A DNA stretch of 64,000 nt from Paenibacillus aestuarii (lineage in GTDB: Bacteria > Bacillota > Bacilli > Paenibacillales > NBRC-103111). Numbering within the stretch: the stretch's first letter is position 1; the number at the start of each line of letters is the position of its first letter. The notes beneath the pieces were generated by a model. That model was not told the origin of the DNA, made no database searches, and saw only the letters and a program-made list of their open reading frames with translations. Shown one piece after another: positions 33,306-41,423 of the stretch. Both the position numbers and the translations under genes were made by a program. The DNA is taken from positions 1-64,000 of the forward strand of contig NZ_JAQFVF010000083.1 of NCBI RefSeq assembly GCF_027789125.1. The letters run 5' to 3'.

Positions 33306-33749
33306 GTGAAAGTATCCAAATCGCATCAGGTAGGCGGGGCTTTTCGCTTTTTGGTCGAACTTGATGGCTTAATTGTCGGCGGCTTTTCCGAGGTGTCCGG
33401 CATGAAGTCGGAGATCGAAGTGAAGCCATTCTGGGAAGGCGGCTTAAATACGCACCCGCACTACATGATTCAACATACGAAATATCCGAATATTATGCTG
33501 AAAAGAGGCATTACGAATTCCAGCGAGCTGTGGGATTGGTATAGCAGTGCTGTACAGGGCAAAATTAAACGGAAAAACGGCTCCATTCTTTTGCATAATG
33601 CCGAAGGCAAAGAGATGTGCCGTTGGGAGTTTACGAACGCGTTTCCGGTAAAATGGAACGGCCCGGATCTCAACGCTGCGAGCAGTAATGTCGCCATCGA
33701 GTCCGTTGAGCTTGTGCACGAGGGCTTGAAGACGATTTTCAAAAAGTAA
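33306..33749 (+). CDS. Second tube protein / tube initiator (Afp5-like)
   Basis: A 147-residue relative of the major tube protein, with GAFRFLVELDGLIVGGFSEV, SGMKSEIEVKPFWEGG, PNIMLKRGITNSSELWDWYS and NVAIESVELVHEGL. Divergence from the first copy and its place next to baseplate genes suggest it joins tube to baseplate hub, as Afp5 does. GTG start with AAGAGGTGA eight to nine bases upstream. Confidence 0.92.
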   Translation: MKVSKSHQVGGAFRFLVELDGLIVGGFSEVSGMKSEIEVKPFWEGGLNTHPHYMIQHTKYPNIMLKRGITNSSELWDWYSSAVQGKIKRKNGSILLHNAEGKEMCRWEFTNAFPVKWNGPDLNAASSNVAIESVELVHEGLKTIFKK

Positions 33750-33781
33750 TCAACATGCCAAAATTCTGAAGGGGATTGTCT

Positions 33782-36700
33782 ATGAATTCTCGACAAACGA
33801 ATAACCCCCGAAGGAAAATCATGCAAGGTACGCTCCGTTTGCCAGCAGCCAAACCAAGCGCTGCAGCGGGGAAGTCGGCGCGCCAAGCGAAGTGGTTTGC
33901 CACAGGTATTTTGGGCAAGTATGGCTTTACGCGAAATAATTACTTAGGCATGCTTGCGCTTATTTTTAAGCAAAAAGGTTTGCTAAGCGAGAAAGATATG
34001 GCTTCTTTTCTGGGTGCAGATGAGCGGTCTTGGGTGCTGCAGCTTCAATTACAGATGGAAAGTTTAAATCATGCGGAAGCAGCGCCGTTGATCACGAAGA
34101 ACTATACGATTCAGCAGCTGCAGCAGATTATAACGAACAGCGGGTACAGCCTGCCGAAGCAAGAGCATGTGCAAGCAAGTCAAACGCAAGAACGCGTGCA
34201 AGTAGATCAAAGGCAAGAGTATATGCAGACCGGTCAAGGACAAGAGCATGTGCAGGCGAGTCAAAGGCAAGAGCATGTGCAGGCAGGTCAAAGGCAAGAG
34301 CATGTGCAGGCAGGTCAAGGGCAAGAGCATGTGCAGGCGGGTCAAGGGCAAGAGCATGTGCAGGCGAGTCAAGGGCAAGGGCATGTGCAGGCGGGTCAAG
34401 GGCAAGAGCATGTGCAGGCGGGTCAAGGGCAAGAGCAAGTTCAAGTAGATCAAGGGCAAAAGCAAGTGCAAGTAGGGCAAGTGCAGCGTGCTGCCGATCT
34501 GACGCAGTTAGCGCCTGAGAATAAACTCTCCAATCAAAACAGGAAATCTTTAAGCACTCATTCTAGGAACTATAACGTCGCCAATAAAGGAAATTCACCG
34601 ATCGTTCAGCGCTCAATCAGGCAGCTTGCTGCCTCGATGCGCATGCTGGCTCATACATATAGCAGCAAAGAAAGCCAGCCTAACGTCACGGTAAATGGAC
34701 TCTTATATAACCAAGTTCGTACAGAAATTCAAAGGAAAACGTTGCATTTACTGCATAAAGCCGCTGGATCTTTCCCTCAAGGGGAGAGACAGGCCATTCA
34801 ACCGCAGCAGCGCGTTTCACGAGCGGTATCCGAACAGCAGCAAAGTTTATTGCAAACCGCTAAGGTTTATTTGGATGAAATATCTCAAGGCATAGTAAAG
34901 TCAAAGTCATCTCATTTTTTACATACAAAAAATTCCAAGTCCCCTTTTCGCGATGAGTCTGCTGCTGATTTGCCGATTCCAGATCAAAAACTGGAAGCAC
35001 TTAGGCAGTACACCATGCTCGCTGAAAACACGATTGTGGAAAGCGGTGCCTTACAAACTGCTCGATTTATGCAAAACTTGTTATTGAAGCACGCAGAACA
35101 GCAGCAAGAGGCTCCGTCAGAAGTATCACCAGTGTGCGAGCCGAAACAAGGACGATTGTCCAGCAAGCTACAGCCGACGGCCATCCAGGTCTCAAGTTTA
35201 ACCTCGCGCATACCGGCTTCCATGAAAGCTGGAAGAGGAGCGCAAACTTCGGATAGCAGTGAGCCGTGGTATTCGAAGAAGAGCTCGACGCCAGTATGGC
35301 GGAAACAGGTGGAGTCATCCGAACCTGCTGAGCCGCAGCTTTTATATGCCAATCTGCAAGAGCAAGAAGCTGTTATTTCTGTTATTCGGAAAATAGAGCA
35401 AGAACAAGAGGACGCTATTGCAAAGATTCGCTTGCAAGAGATGAACCAGGTTCAGCAGACAGTTGAAAGACAGCTGGAGCAGCAGACGAAATCGCTACAA
35501 CCGCAGGAGCAATTGCGGGAACAGTGGCAGGGGCAGTTGCAGGAACAACTGCAGGAGCAGTTGCAGGAACAACTGCAAGAGCAACTGCAAGAGCAATCTC
35601 AGAAGCGAGATGCTTTAATTGCTGAGCAAGTTGAGGCGAGTGTCGTTGCCATGCAGGCGCAGGTACAAGATCAGCAGCGAGTTGAACAGCTTGAAGACCA
35701 GCTCACGTACCAGCAAGTAACGAATATGCAGTTACAAGAGCAATTGACGGAGAACAGACAACAACCTGATCTGCATGTGTCCGATCAAGCAGCATCTAGG
35801 TCTCCGTTTCAAGTGCTGCCAGGGCCGGATCAACAGTCCGTGGAACAATCGCAATTGTCGATACAGAATCAAGTGCCGCAAAATAGCCAGTTGGCGAACA
35901 TGCAAAACGATCAGCAACATACGGCTCCATCCAGCAGCTTGCAACGAAGTGATGTGGATGATCCAGATAGACCGGCAGTGCGAAGTCGACGTTGGGTAAA
36001 TGAAGCATCGTCACTCACTAGTGATCAAATGGATCAGGTAAATGTTGGGGGTTTAACTGCACCGAATCGTTCTGTGGGTTCATTCAAGCACACAGTCCGC
36101 AAGCCCATGGATGGACGTACCGCTCCAACGCAAGTACATCGAAAGGCAACCAGCGTGCAAGATAACCTAGCCACAGCTGACAAAATACAAAGTAATGCCA
36201 CATGGCTTCAGCAGCTCGTGCAAGCTCAAAGGCAGAGCTCTGGGCATGTGGAACAAAGTGGCAGTCCGACGTTGCTGCAACTGCTTGCTTCTCACGCGCT
36301 GCCCACGATGCCGAGCTTTCCTGCACAGCCAGGGGCAGTTAGTTTAAGCAGACGTAACCCAAGCAGCGGGAATCAAGCTCGCGCCAATATGCCGGCATTG
36401 CCACGCATAACGACACGGAGTGAACCGATGGGAATGACGAGTCAGCAGTTGCAGCACAAACAGCAGTCACTAACGGTGGCACAAAGAAGCAGTTTGAGTG
36501 AGCAGAGCGGGCGGAGTGAGCCAGTTTCGCAGAGAACATCTGCTGCTGGGATTGACGGAGCACCGTTTAGTCAGGCGAATATTGAGCGTGTTACGCAAAG
36601 GGATTTTAATATAGAAGGAAATCCGATCCCTGCTGTTCAGCTAAAGCAAAGCCAGTCCGATCCGATCGTGGAGGAGGCCGCCCAACCTGTTGCGGAAGGC

Positions 36701-38464
36701 AAACAAGCATCTGCAATCCGCGTACCTGCGGGTGATTGGGCAGCGGGTATTGCCGCCAGAGCAGCTGGGGCTAGCATCCGAACCATCGGGACTGTGCAAA
36801 CGGAGCCATTTATAAAGTCGAAATTGCTCAGAGTCGATGATCAGCGAATCTTCCGTAAGTCATTGAATGATGGAGAAATCAGTGGAGCTGTTACTCACGC
36901 GCAACAAGCAGCAGTGCGCGCCGAACAGATGCGTTCTATGTGGACTCAAGAAGCCGAGACAGGTTTAACGCTTGCGGCCAAGCTATCAGCGCAGGCTGCA
37001 CAGGACAGTGCGACATCAGTTGCTTTTAAGAATGCGGCAAGTCAGTCTGCTCATGTGGACTCAGATCATGCAGGTCAGGCGGTTGGCATCAGGTTGATGC
37101 AAGCAGTCAACCCGAGCGAAAGCTTGGCGAACGGCATGGGGAGCGCTCAAGCCAGAGATGCGCAACAGCAACATCAGCAAAGAAATGTCGGATACCCGCC
37201 TGTGGAAATCATTCGCAGATCGGGCGAAATCTCGCAAGTCGAGCGCGTGAGAGCACAGCAGGAGCAAATCCGCCGAAGGTTGGAAGGAGAAGCATGGGCT
37301 TCCGTCGCTTCTCTGACAACCAAGGCGGCCAATGCCCAAGCACAGCCTGCCAGCCAGTCAGAAGGCAGGCTGGCTAGCAGAACTCAGCCACTTGTAAATA
37401 GAAGGCTGATGGCGCAAGGGGATCAGCAGGAAACGGTCAGACCGTTGCGTCAGACAGGTCGTGTTCAAAACGAACGGACTTCGGAGACAGGTGGAGGGCA
37501 AGCGATAACCCCGGAACCGGCGCTTATACCGATAATGTCAATATCACCAATAACATCTATAGCATCGACTGCGACGATCGCATCACCATCCCGGATCCTG
37601 AGGTCAAATCGCAGAGAGCGGGATCGGGCAGTTGAGTCGATCCCGCTGACAGAGCGAACTCGAAGCGGAAGCGAGACGCTCAGCCAGCACATACACATAT
37701 CGAACGCTGCCGAGCCGTTCATAAGTCGCGCTGCTGCGCGAGACATCCGCCACGGCGTCCCGAGCAGCGCAGCCGGACCAACGGCGCCAAGCAGCGAGGC
37801 GCCGGGCTGGCGTGCGGCGCAAGCCGAGCATGTGCAGCGACGAGGCATCGTCGCCGGCAGCGAGCGCGCGCCGCTCGGGGACAGCGATGGTTCGGGCACC
37901 GTGCCCGTGGAAGCCCACGGCTTCCACGAAGCTGCAGCGGAGCGAACCATCCTGAGACACACGCCGCCGGCAACAACCGGCGTGCAGATCGTTCGCCAGC
38001 CCGCCAGCGTCGGCATGACAACTCCAACGCTGGCGAGCAGCGCAGGAGCAGCGCTTAGCGCTCCTGCCCTCACGGCGGCTGCGCAAAGCGCCCAACTGCT
38101 CGCGCACCCCGGCGTTAGGCCGGTCTCAGCCGGCGCACAGCTCGCCATGCTGGAGCACAAGCAAACCCAAGCTCCAGCACAAGCACGAACATCAGCTTCG
38201 GCCGAAGGCATAGCGCTGCCATCAATCGTTCATCCCCTGGCGAATACGCCGCTGGAGATGAACTGGCTGCGCACTAGGGCGGACGCCGAGCAGCTGGAGC
38301 CGCAAGCACCGCCTGCCGAGCAGGCGGTGCCAGAGCTGACTAACGAGCAAGTACAGCAGCTGATCAGGCAGCTTCCACAGCTGGATATTGCCAAAATCGC
38401 CGACAAAGTGTTCCGCGAAATTGAGCGAAAGATGAAATTTGAGCGGCAGCGCAGAGGCCTCTAA
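33782..38464 (+). CDS. Giant Gln-rich repeat protein in the tape-measure slot
   Basis: About 1560 residues, with no signal peptide or membrane segments. A folded N-terminus (about 30-110: KWFATGILGKYGFTRNNYLG, LLSEKDMASFLGADERSWVL) is followed by twelve 9-residue EHVQAGQGQ-type repeats (34163-34486), Gln-rich coiled segments including five LQEQ units, long low-complexity Ala/Gln/Ser stretches, and a C-terminal helix LDIAKIADKVFREIERKMKF ending ERQRRGL. Gene order (tube, chaperone, this, LysM, gp27) places it where myophages encode the tape measure, and no other tape-measure candidate exists here. It lacks the usual hydrophobic helices of tape measures, so a scaffold or cargo role is also possible. 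ATG at 33782 has AAGGGGAT. Confidence 0.55.
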   Translation: MNSRQTNNPRRKIMQGTLRLPAAKPSAAAGKSARQAKWFATGILGKYGFTRNNYLGMLALIFKQKGLLSEKDMASFLGADERSWVLQLQLQMESLNHAEAAPLITKNYTIQQLQQIITNSGYSLPKQEHVQASQTQERVQVDQRQEYMQTGQGQEHVQASQRQEHVQAGQRQEHVQAGQGQEHVQAGQGQEHVQASQGQGHVQAGQGQEHVQAGQGQEQVQVDQGQKQVQVGQVQRAADLTQLAPENKLSNQNRKSLSTHSRNYNVANKGNSPIVQRSIRQLAASMRMLAHTYSSKESQPNVTVNGLLYNQVRTEIQRKTLHLLHKAAGSFPQGERQAIQPQQRVSRAVSEQQQSLLQTAKVYLDEISQGIVKSKSSHFLHTKNSKSPFRDESAADLPIPDQKLEALRQYTMLAENTIVESGALQTARFMQNLLLKHAEQQQEAPSEVSPVCEPKQGRLSSKLQPTAIQVSSLTSRIPASMKAGRGAQTSDSSEPWYSKKSSTPVWRKQVESSEPAEPQLLYANLQEQEAVISVIRKIEQEQEDAIAKIRLQEMNQVQQTVERQLEQQTKSLQPQEQLREQWQGQLQEQLQEQLQEQLQEQLQEQSQKRDALIAEQVEASVVAMQAQVQDQQRVEQLEDQLTYQQVTNMQLQEQLTENRQQPDLHVSDQAASRSPFQVLPGPDQQSVEQSQLSIQNQVPQNSQLANMQNDQQHTAPSSSLQRSDVDDPDRPAVRSRRWVNEASSLTSDQMDQVNVGGLTAPNRSVGSFKHTVRKPMDGRTAPTQVHRKATSVQDNLATADKIQSNATWLQQLVQAQRQSSGHVEQSGSPTLLQLLASHALPTMPSFPAQPGAVSLSRRNPSSGNQARANMPALPRITTRSEPMGMTSQQLQHKQQSLTVAQRSSLSEQSGRSEPVSQRTSAAGIDGAPFSQANIERVTQRDFNIEGNPIPAVQLKQSQSDPIVEEAAQPVAEGKQASAIRVPAGDWAAGIAARAAGASIRTIGTVQTEPFIKSKLLRVDDQRIFRKSLNDGEISGAVTHAQQAAVRAEQMRSMWTQEAETGLTLAAKLSAQAAQDSATSVAFKNAASQSAHVDSDHAGQAVGIRLMQAVNPSESLANGMGSAQARDAQQQHQQRNVGYPPVEIIRRSGEISQVERVRAQQEQIRRRLEGEAWASVASLTTKAANAQAQPASQSEGRLASRTQPLVNRRLMAQGDQQETVRPLRQTGRVQNERTSETGGGQAITPEPALIPIMSISPITSIASTATIASPSRILRSNRRERDRAVESIPLTERTRSGSETLSQHIHISNAAEPFISRAAARDIRHGVPSSAAGPTAPSSEAPGWRAAQAEHVQRRGIVAGSERAPLGDSDGSGTVPVEAHGFHEAAAERTILRHTPPATTGVQIVRQPASVGMTTPTLASSAGAALSAPALTAAAQSAQLLAHPGVRPVSAGAQLAMLEHKQTQAPAQARTSASAEGIALPSIVHPLANTPLEMNWLRTRADAEQLEPQAPPAEQAVPELTNEQVQQLIRQLPQLDIAKIADKVFREIERKMKFERQRRGL
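34163..34486 (+). repeat. Twelve tandem 27-bp repeats coding for EHVQAGQGQ-like units
   Basis: Unit GAGCATGTGCAGGCGGGTCA plus AGGGCAA. The central units are nearly identical while the edge units diverge (ERVQVDQRQ, EYMQTGQGQ, KQVQVGQVQ), as expected from copy-number change by slippage in the middle. The unit length is a multiple of three, so changes keep the frame. Confidence 0.95.
35534..35593 (+). repeat. Five 12-bp repeats coding for QLQE units
   Basis: Codons CAR-YTG-CAR-GAR repeat five times, with a degenerate unit before. The encoded (QLQE)n has a four-residue period suited to an amphipathic helix or coiled coil. Confidence 0.9.
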
Positions 38465-38496
38465 CATCTATATAACAGCAGAAAGGACTGACACCG

Positions 38497-39123
38497 ATGG
38501 CGCTCAAGAAAGCGATGATTATCGTTCACAAGGGAAGCAAAACAGAAAACGTGCAAGTGATGTTCAATCCGGGTGAGTATACCCTCGACACGAATAACAG
38601 CTATTCTTGGAAAACAGTGCCGGGTCTGTCCATGCCCATCGCACAATTCGTGAGCGGGGGGACGACGACGTTAACGATGGATCTTTTTTTCGATACGTAT
38701 GAAAAAGGGACGGACGTGCGTCAGCTGACAACGAAAATCTCCGGACTTCTGGACGTAGAGAAGGAAATTCACGCACCGCCTTTATGCCGCTTCGTTTGGG
38801 GGTCTTTGGACTTCAAGGGTGTTGTGGTCGGGGTGCATCAACAGTTCACGATGTTTTTGGATACCGGCGTACCGGTCCGCGCCAAGCTGAAAGTGACATT
38901 CAAGTCAACACTCAGCAAAAAGGACCAGCTGAAGCAAATTCCGCGCCATTCTGCCGACCGGACGAAGCTGAAAATGCTGAATCAGGGGGAGCAGCTGTGG
39001 ATGCTCGCCGCCAACGAGTACGAAGATCCGACGCTGTGGCGGGAAATCGCCAAAGCCAATAAAATTGACAACCCTAGGAAAGTCGCCACGGGACGCCGCA
39101 TTTCAGTTCCGAGGCTGGATTAA
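38497..39123 (+). CDS. LysM-containing baseplate protein (Afp7-like)
   Basis: A 208-residue protein. The N-terminal domain, VMFNPGEYTLDTNNSYSWKT and TLTMDLFFDTYEKGTDVR, is the tube-baseplate joining fold of gp53 or XkdP-type proteins. The C-terminal LysM is LNQGEQLWMLAANEYEDPTL, REIAKANKID and GRRISVPRL. It connects the tube base with the spike hub. AAAGGA site before ATG; follows the Gln-rich gene by 32 bases. Confidence 0.92.
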   Translation: MALKKAMIIVHKGSKTENVQVMFNPGEYTLDTNNSYSWKTVPGLSMPIAQFVSGGTTTLTMDLFFDTYEKGTDVRQLTTKISGLLDVEKEIHAPPLCRFVWGSLDFKGVVVGVHQQFTMFLDTGVPVRAKLKVTFKSTLSKKDQLKQIPRHSADRTKLKMLNQGEQLWMLAANEYEDPTLWREIAKANKIDNPRKVATGRRISVPRLD

Positions 39124-39128
39124 CCACT

Positions 39129-40217
39129 ATGGCCTTAGAACTAGATACGGCTTCATTTACCTATGACGACCTAGCCAAAAAATATAAAGATTTTTATGCC
39201 CCCTACTACCTCATCACTGTAGATGGAGCGAAAATAGCGGATACGATCGCCATCGATCAACTGCGTGTAGAAACGTCCATTGATGGAACGGCGGACTCGT
39301 TTTCTTTTCGAATCGCCGATGCGTACGATGTCACAAAAAACGATTTTCAATATTTATCGACGTTTGCCTTAGGCAAAGCGATTGATATCAGTTTAGGCTA
39401 TGTCGATAAATTTACTCCGGTATTTTCGGGGAATATTACGTCAGTTGTGGTTGATTTCCCGGAAGACGGCGCTCCTGGACTCATCATTCGGGGGATGGAT
39501 ATCTCCTACTTGATGATGAAAGGGACTAAATCCCGTTCATGGAATAAAAAGAAATACAGCGACATCGTGGAAGAAATCGCCAAAACGTACGGTTTTAAAA
39601 CGAATGTCGATGCCACAACAACGGTGTTCGAAGCTCTGTCGCAAAGTCAAATAAACGATTACCACTATATTCAAAACTTAGCGAATCTGGTTAATTATGA
39701 CTTTTTCATTGTCGGTAAAAATTTATACTTCCGCAAACCGCTGACGGCGACAACCCCAGTGGTGACGCTGGAAATGGGGAAAACGCTCCGCAATTTAATG
39801 ATCGATATGAATTTGGCCGAGCAGATCACAGGCGTAACGGTTCGCGCGTGGGATAATAAGGAACTGAAAATCATTGAAGGCAAGTCGGCTGCGATCGCTA
39901 AGCTGGGCTCTAACAGTAAGACGGGCAAAGACATTTTAGCTTCCAAAGGCGAATTTGTAGAACATATGTATACGAACGTCGCTTCTCAGGAAGAGGCGAA
40001 AAGCTATGCGAGCGCCATTCTGAATCGGCGGGCGATGAAGCTGATTAGCGGAACCGGAGAATGTATCGGCATTCCGGAAATTCGCGCAGGGCGCTACTTA
40101 AAGCTCAGCGGAGTGGGCAAGGTTCATGACCAGCCTTATTATATTACCGGAGCCACGCACATTTTTGATGACGAAGGCTACACAACTCGTTTTCAATTGG
40201 GAGGGAACGCCGTCTAA
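39129..40217 (+). CDS. Baseplate hub protein, gp27/phage late-control D-like (Afp8 N-half)
   Basis: A 362-residue hub protein: APYYLITVDGAKIADTIAID, DSFSFRIADAYDV, the GKAIDISLGYVD strand, SDIVEEIAKTYGF and QSQINDYHYIQNLA, and C-terminal RAGRYLKLSGVGKVHDQPYY. Trimers of this fold form the platform that holds the spike. In Afp and PVC it is fused to the spike in one VgrG-like protein; here the spike is encoded separately by the next gene, overlapping by one base. Confidence 0.9.
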   Translation: MALELDTASFTYDDLAKKYKDFYAPYYLITVDGAKIADTIAIDQLRVETSIDGTADSFSFRIADAYDVTKNDFQYLSTFALGKAIDISLGYVDKFTPVFSGNITSVVVDFPEDGAPGLIIRGMDISYLMMKGTKSRSWNKKKYSDIVEEIAKTYGFKTNVDATTTVFEALSQSQINDYHYIQNLANLVNYDFFIVGKNLYFRKPLTATTPVVTLEMGKTLRNLMIDMNLAEQITGVTVRAWDNKELKIIEGKSAAIAKLGSNSKTGKDILASKGEFVEHMYTNVASQEEAKSYASAILNRRAMKLISGTGECIGIPEIRAGRYLKLSGVGKVHDQPYYITGATHIFDDEGYTTRFQLGGNAV

Positions 40218-40942
40218 TGATGAAAACTCCCGATATTACAATCGGCGGTATGGCCGATTTTGCCAGCCAAAAAATAGGCGGCGTCATGGTGGCTGTCGTC
40301 ACGAACAATAACGACCCCGATAAGTTAGGGCGCGTCAAGCTGAAGCTTCCGATGCAGGAGACGGAGACCGAGACGGATTGGGTCCGCATCGCCACATTGA
40401 TGGGCGGTAAAGAAATGGGCAGCTTGTTCATCCCGGAAGTCGGGGACGAGGTGTTAGTCGCTTTCCATCTTGGTGAGCTGCGGATGCCGTTTGTGATCGG
40501 AATGCTGTGGAATCCGAAGAACAAGCCGCCAACGCCGGCAGAGAAGAACGATCTGCGCATGATTAAGTCACGCTCGGGTCACGAGCTTTCTTTTAACGAT
40601 AAAAGCGGTGACGAGAGCATCACAATTAAGACGAAAAAAGGCCAAATCATTGAACTCAAAGATAAAGATCAGAGCATTAACATAGCTGATAACAGCGGAA
40701 ATAACAAAATTGTGATCAAGGGCGGCTCGGCGAATGAAATTTCGATCGTCAGCCAAACGAGCAAGATTACGTTGAACGCCAAAGGCGAGGTCAGCATCGA
40801 AAGCACAAAGGAAATTAAAATCAAATCGACGCAAATCAATATTGAGGCTTCCGCAACGATGGCTTTGAAAGCGGGGGCGACGCTTGATCTGAAGTCGGAC
40901 GGCATTATTAACATTAAAGGCAGTTTGGTGAAAATCAATTAG
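40217..40942 (+). CDS. Spike protein, gp5/baseplate assembly protein V-like (Afp8 C-half)
   Basis: A 241-residue protein with an OB-fold (GGVMVAVVTNNNDPDKLGRV, WVRIATLMGG, IPEVGDEVLVAFHLG) and a C-terminal beta-helix of short alternating strands (ESITIKTKKGQIIELKDKDQ, KEIKIKSTQINIEASATMAL). It makes the trimeric puncturing spike. TAATG overlap with the hub gene couples their translation. The tip would be supplied by the PAAR-like DUF4280 protein at 52532. Confidence 0.92.
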   Translation: MMKTPDITIGGMADFASQKIGGVMVAVVTNNNDPDKLGRVKLKLPMQETETETDWVRIATLMGGKEMGSLFIPEVGDEVLVAFHLGELRMPFVIGMLWNPKNKPPTPAEKNDLRMIKSRSGHELSFNDKSGDESITIKTKKGQIIELKDKDQSINIADNSGNNKIVIKGGSANEISIVSQTSKITLNAKGEVSIESTKEIKIKSTQINIEASATMALKAGATLDLKSDGIINIKGSLVKIN

Positions 40943-40968
40943 CTATAGGAATGAGAGGGCGTGACGAG

Positions 40969-41370
40969 GTGTCGGAAGCATTTTTGGGACGAGGCTGGAA
41001 ATTCCCCATTCAAGTCGATCCGGCGACAGGGCGAATCCGCATGTCCGAGTATGAGGAAGACATCGCCGAAGCGATCCGCGTTATTTTAGGAACGACGCAA
41101 GGCGAGCGGGTCATGCGCCCTAGCTTTGGCTGCGGGGTCCAGGGATTTAATTTTGAATTAACGGACGACACGACGCTCCATTTGCTGCAGAGCAATATTC
41201 AAGAGGCGATTCGCAACTGGGAGCCGAGAGTTCACGAGGTCGATGTTAAAGCGATCCCGGATTCGGATGATCCGGCCAAGGTCAAGATTCATATTTCGTA
41301 TTTGGTCCGGACGACGAATAACTTATTTAATCAGGTGTACCCGTTCTATTTATTTGAAGGATCGAAGTAA
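40969..41370 (+). CDS. gp25-like baseplate wedge protein (Afp9-like)
   Basis: A 133-residue gp25/IraD-fold protein. EYEEDIAEAIRVILGTTQGE, RVMRPSFGCGVQGFNFE (the core EPR-type motif region) and NWEPRVHEVDVKAIP are typical. It anchors the first sheath ring to the wedge. The GTG at 40969 has AGAGGG nine bases before it; the ATG at 40951 lies too close to AGGA. Confidence 0.92.
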   Translation: MSEAFLGRGWKFPIQVDPATGRIRMSEYEEDIAEAIRVILGTTQGERVMRPSFGCGVQGFNFELTDDTTLHLLQSNIQEAIRNWEPRVHEVDVKAIPDSDDPAKVKIHISYLVRTTNNLFNQVYPFYLFEGSK

Positions 41371-41423
41371 AGAAAGGTTGGCTGCGTAAGCGATGACGAT
41401 TCGTACAGAGAGGAGGTGGAGTT

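Noticed and set aside
34163..34486. CRISPR-like array
   Set aside because: Direct 27-bp units have no spacers and encode an in-frame protein repeat.
34030..34518. Long open frames in all forward frames and on the reverse strand across the 27-bp repeat region
   Set aside because: They result from tandem repeats without stop codons. Only the frame continuous with the 1560-residue protein has flanking coding sequence and a ribosome site.
37465..38211. Leftward 248-residue open frame inside the Gln-rich gene
   Set aside because: This region is GC-rich and low in stops; the frame has no ribosome site or family features and is antisense to an intact gene.
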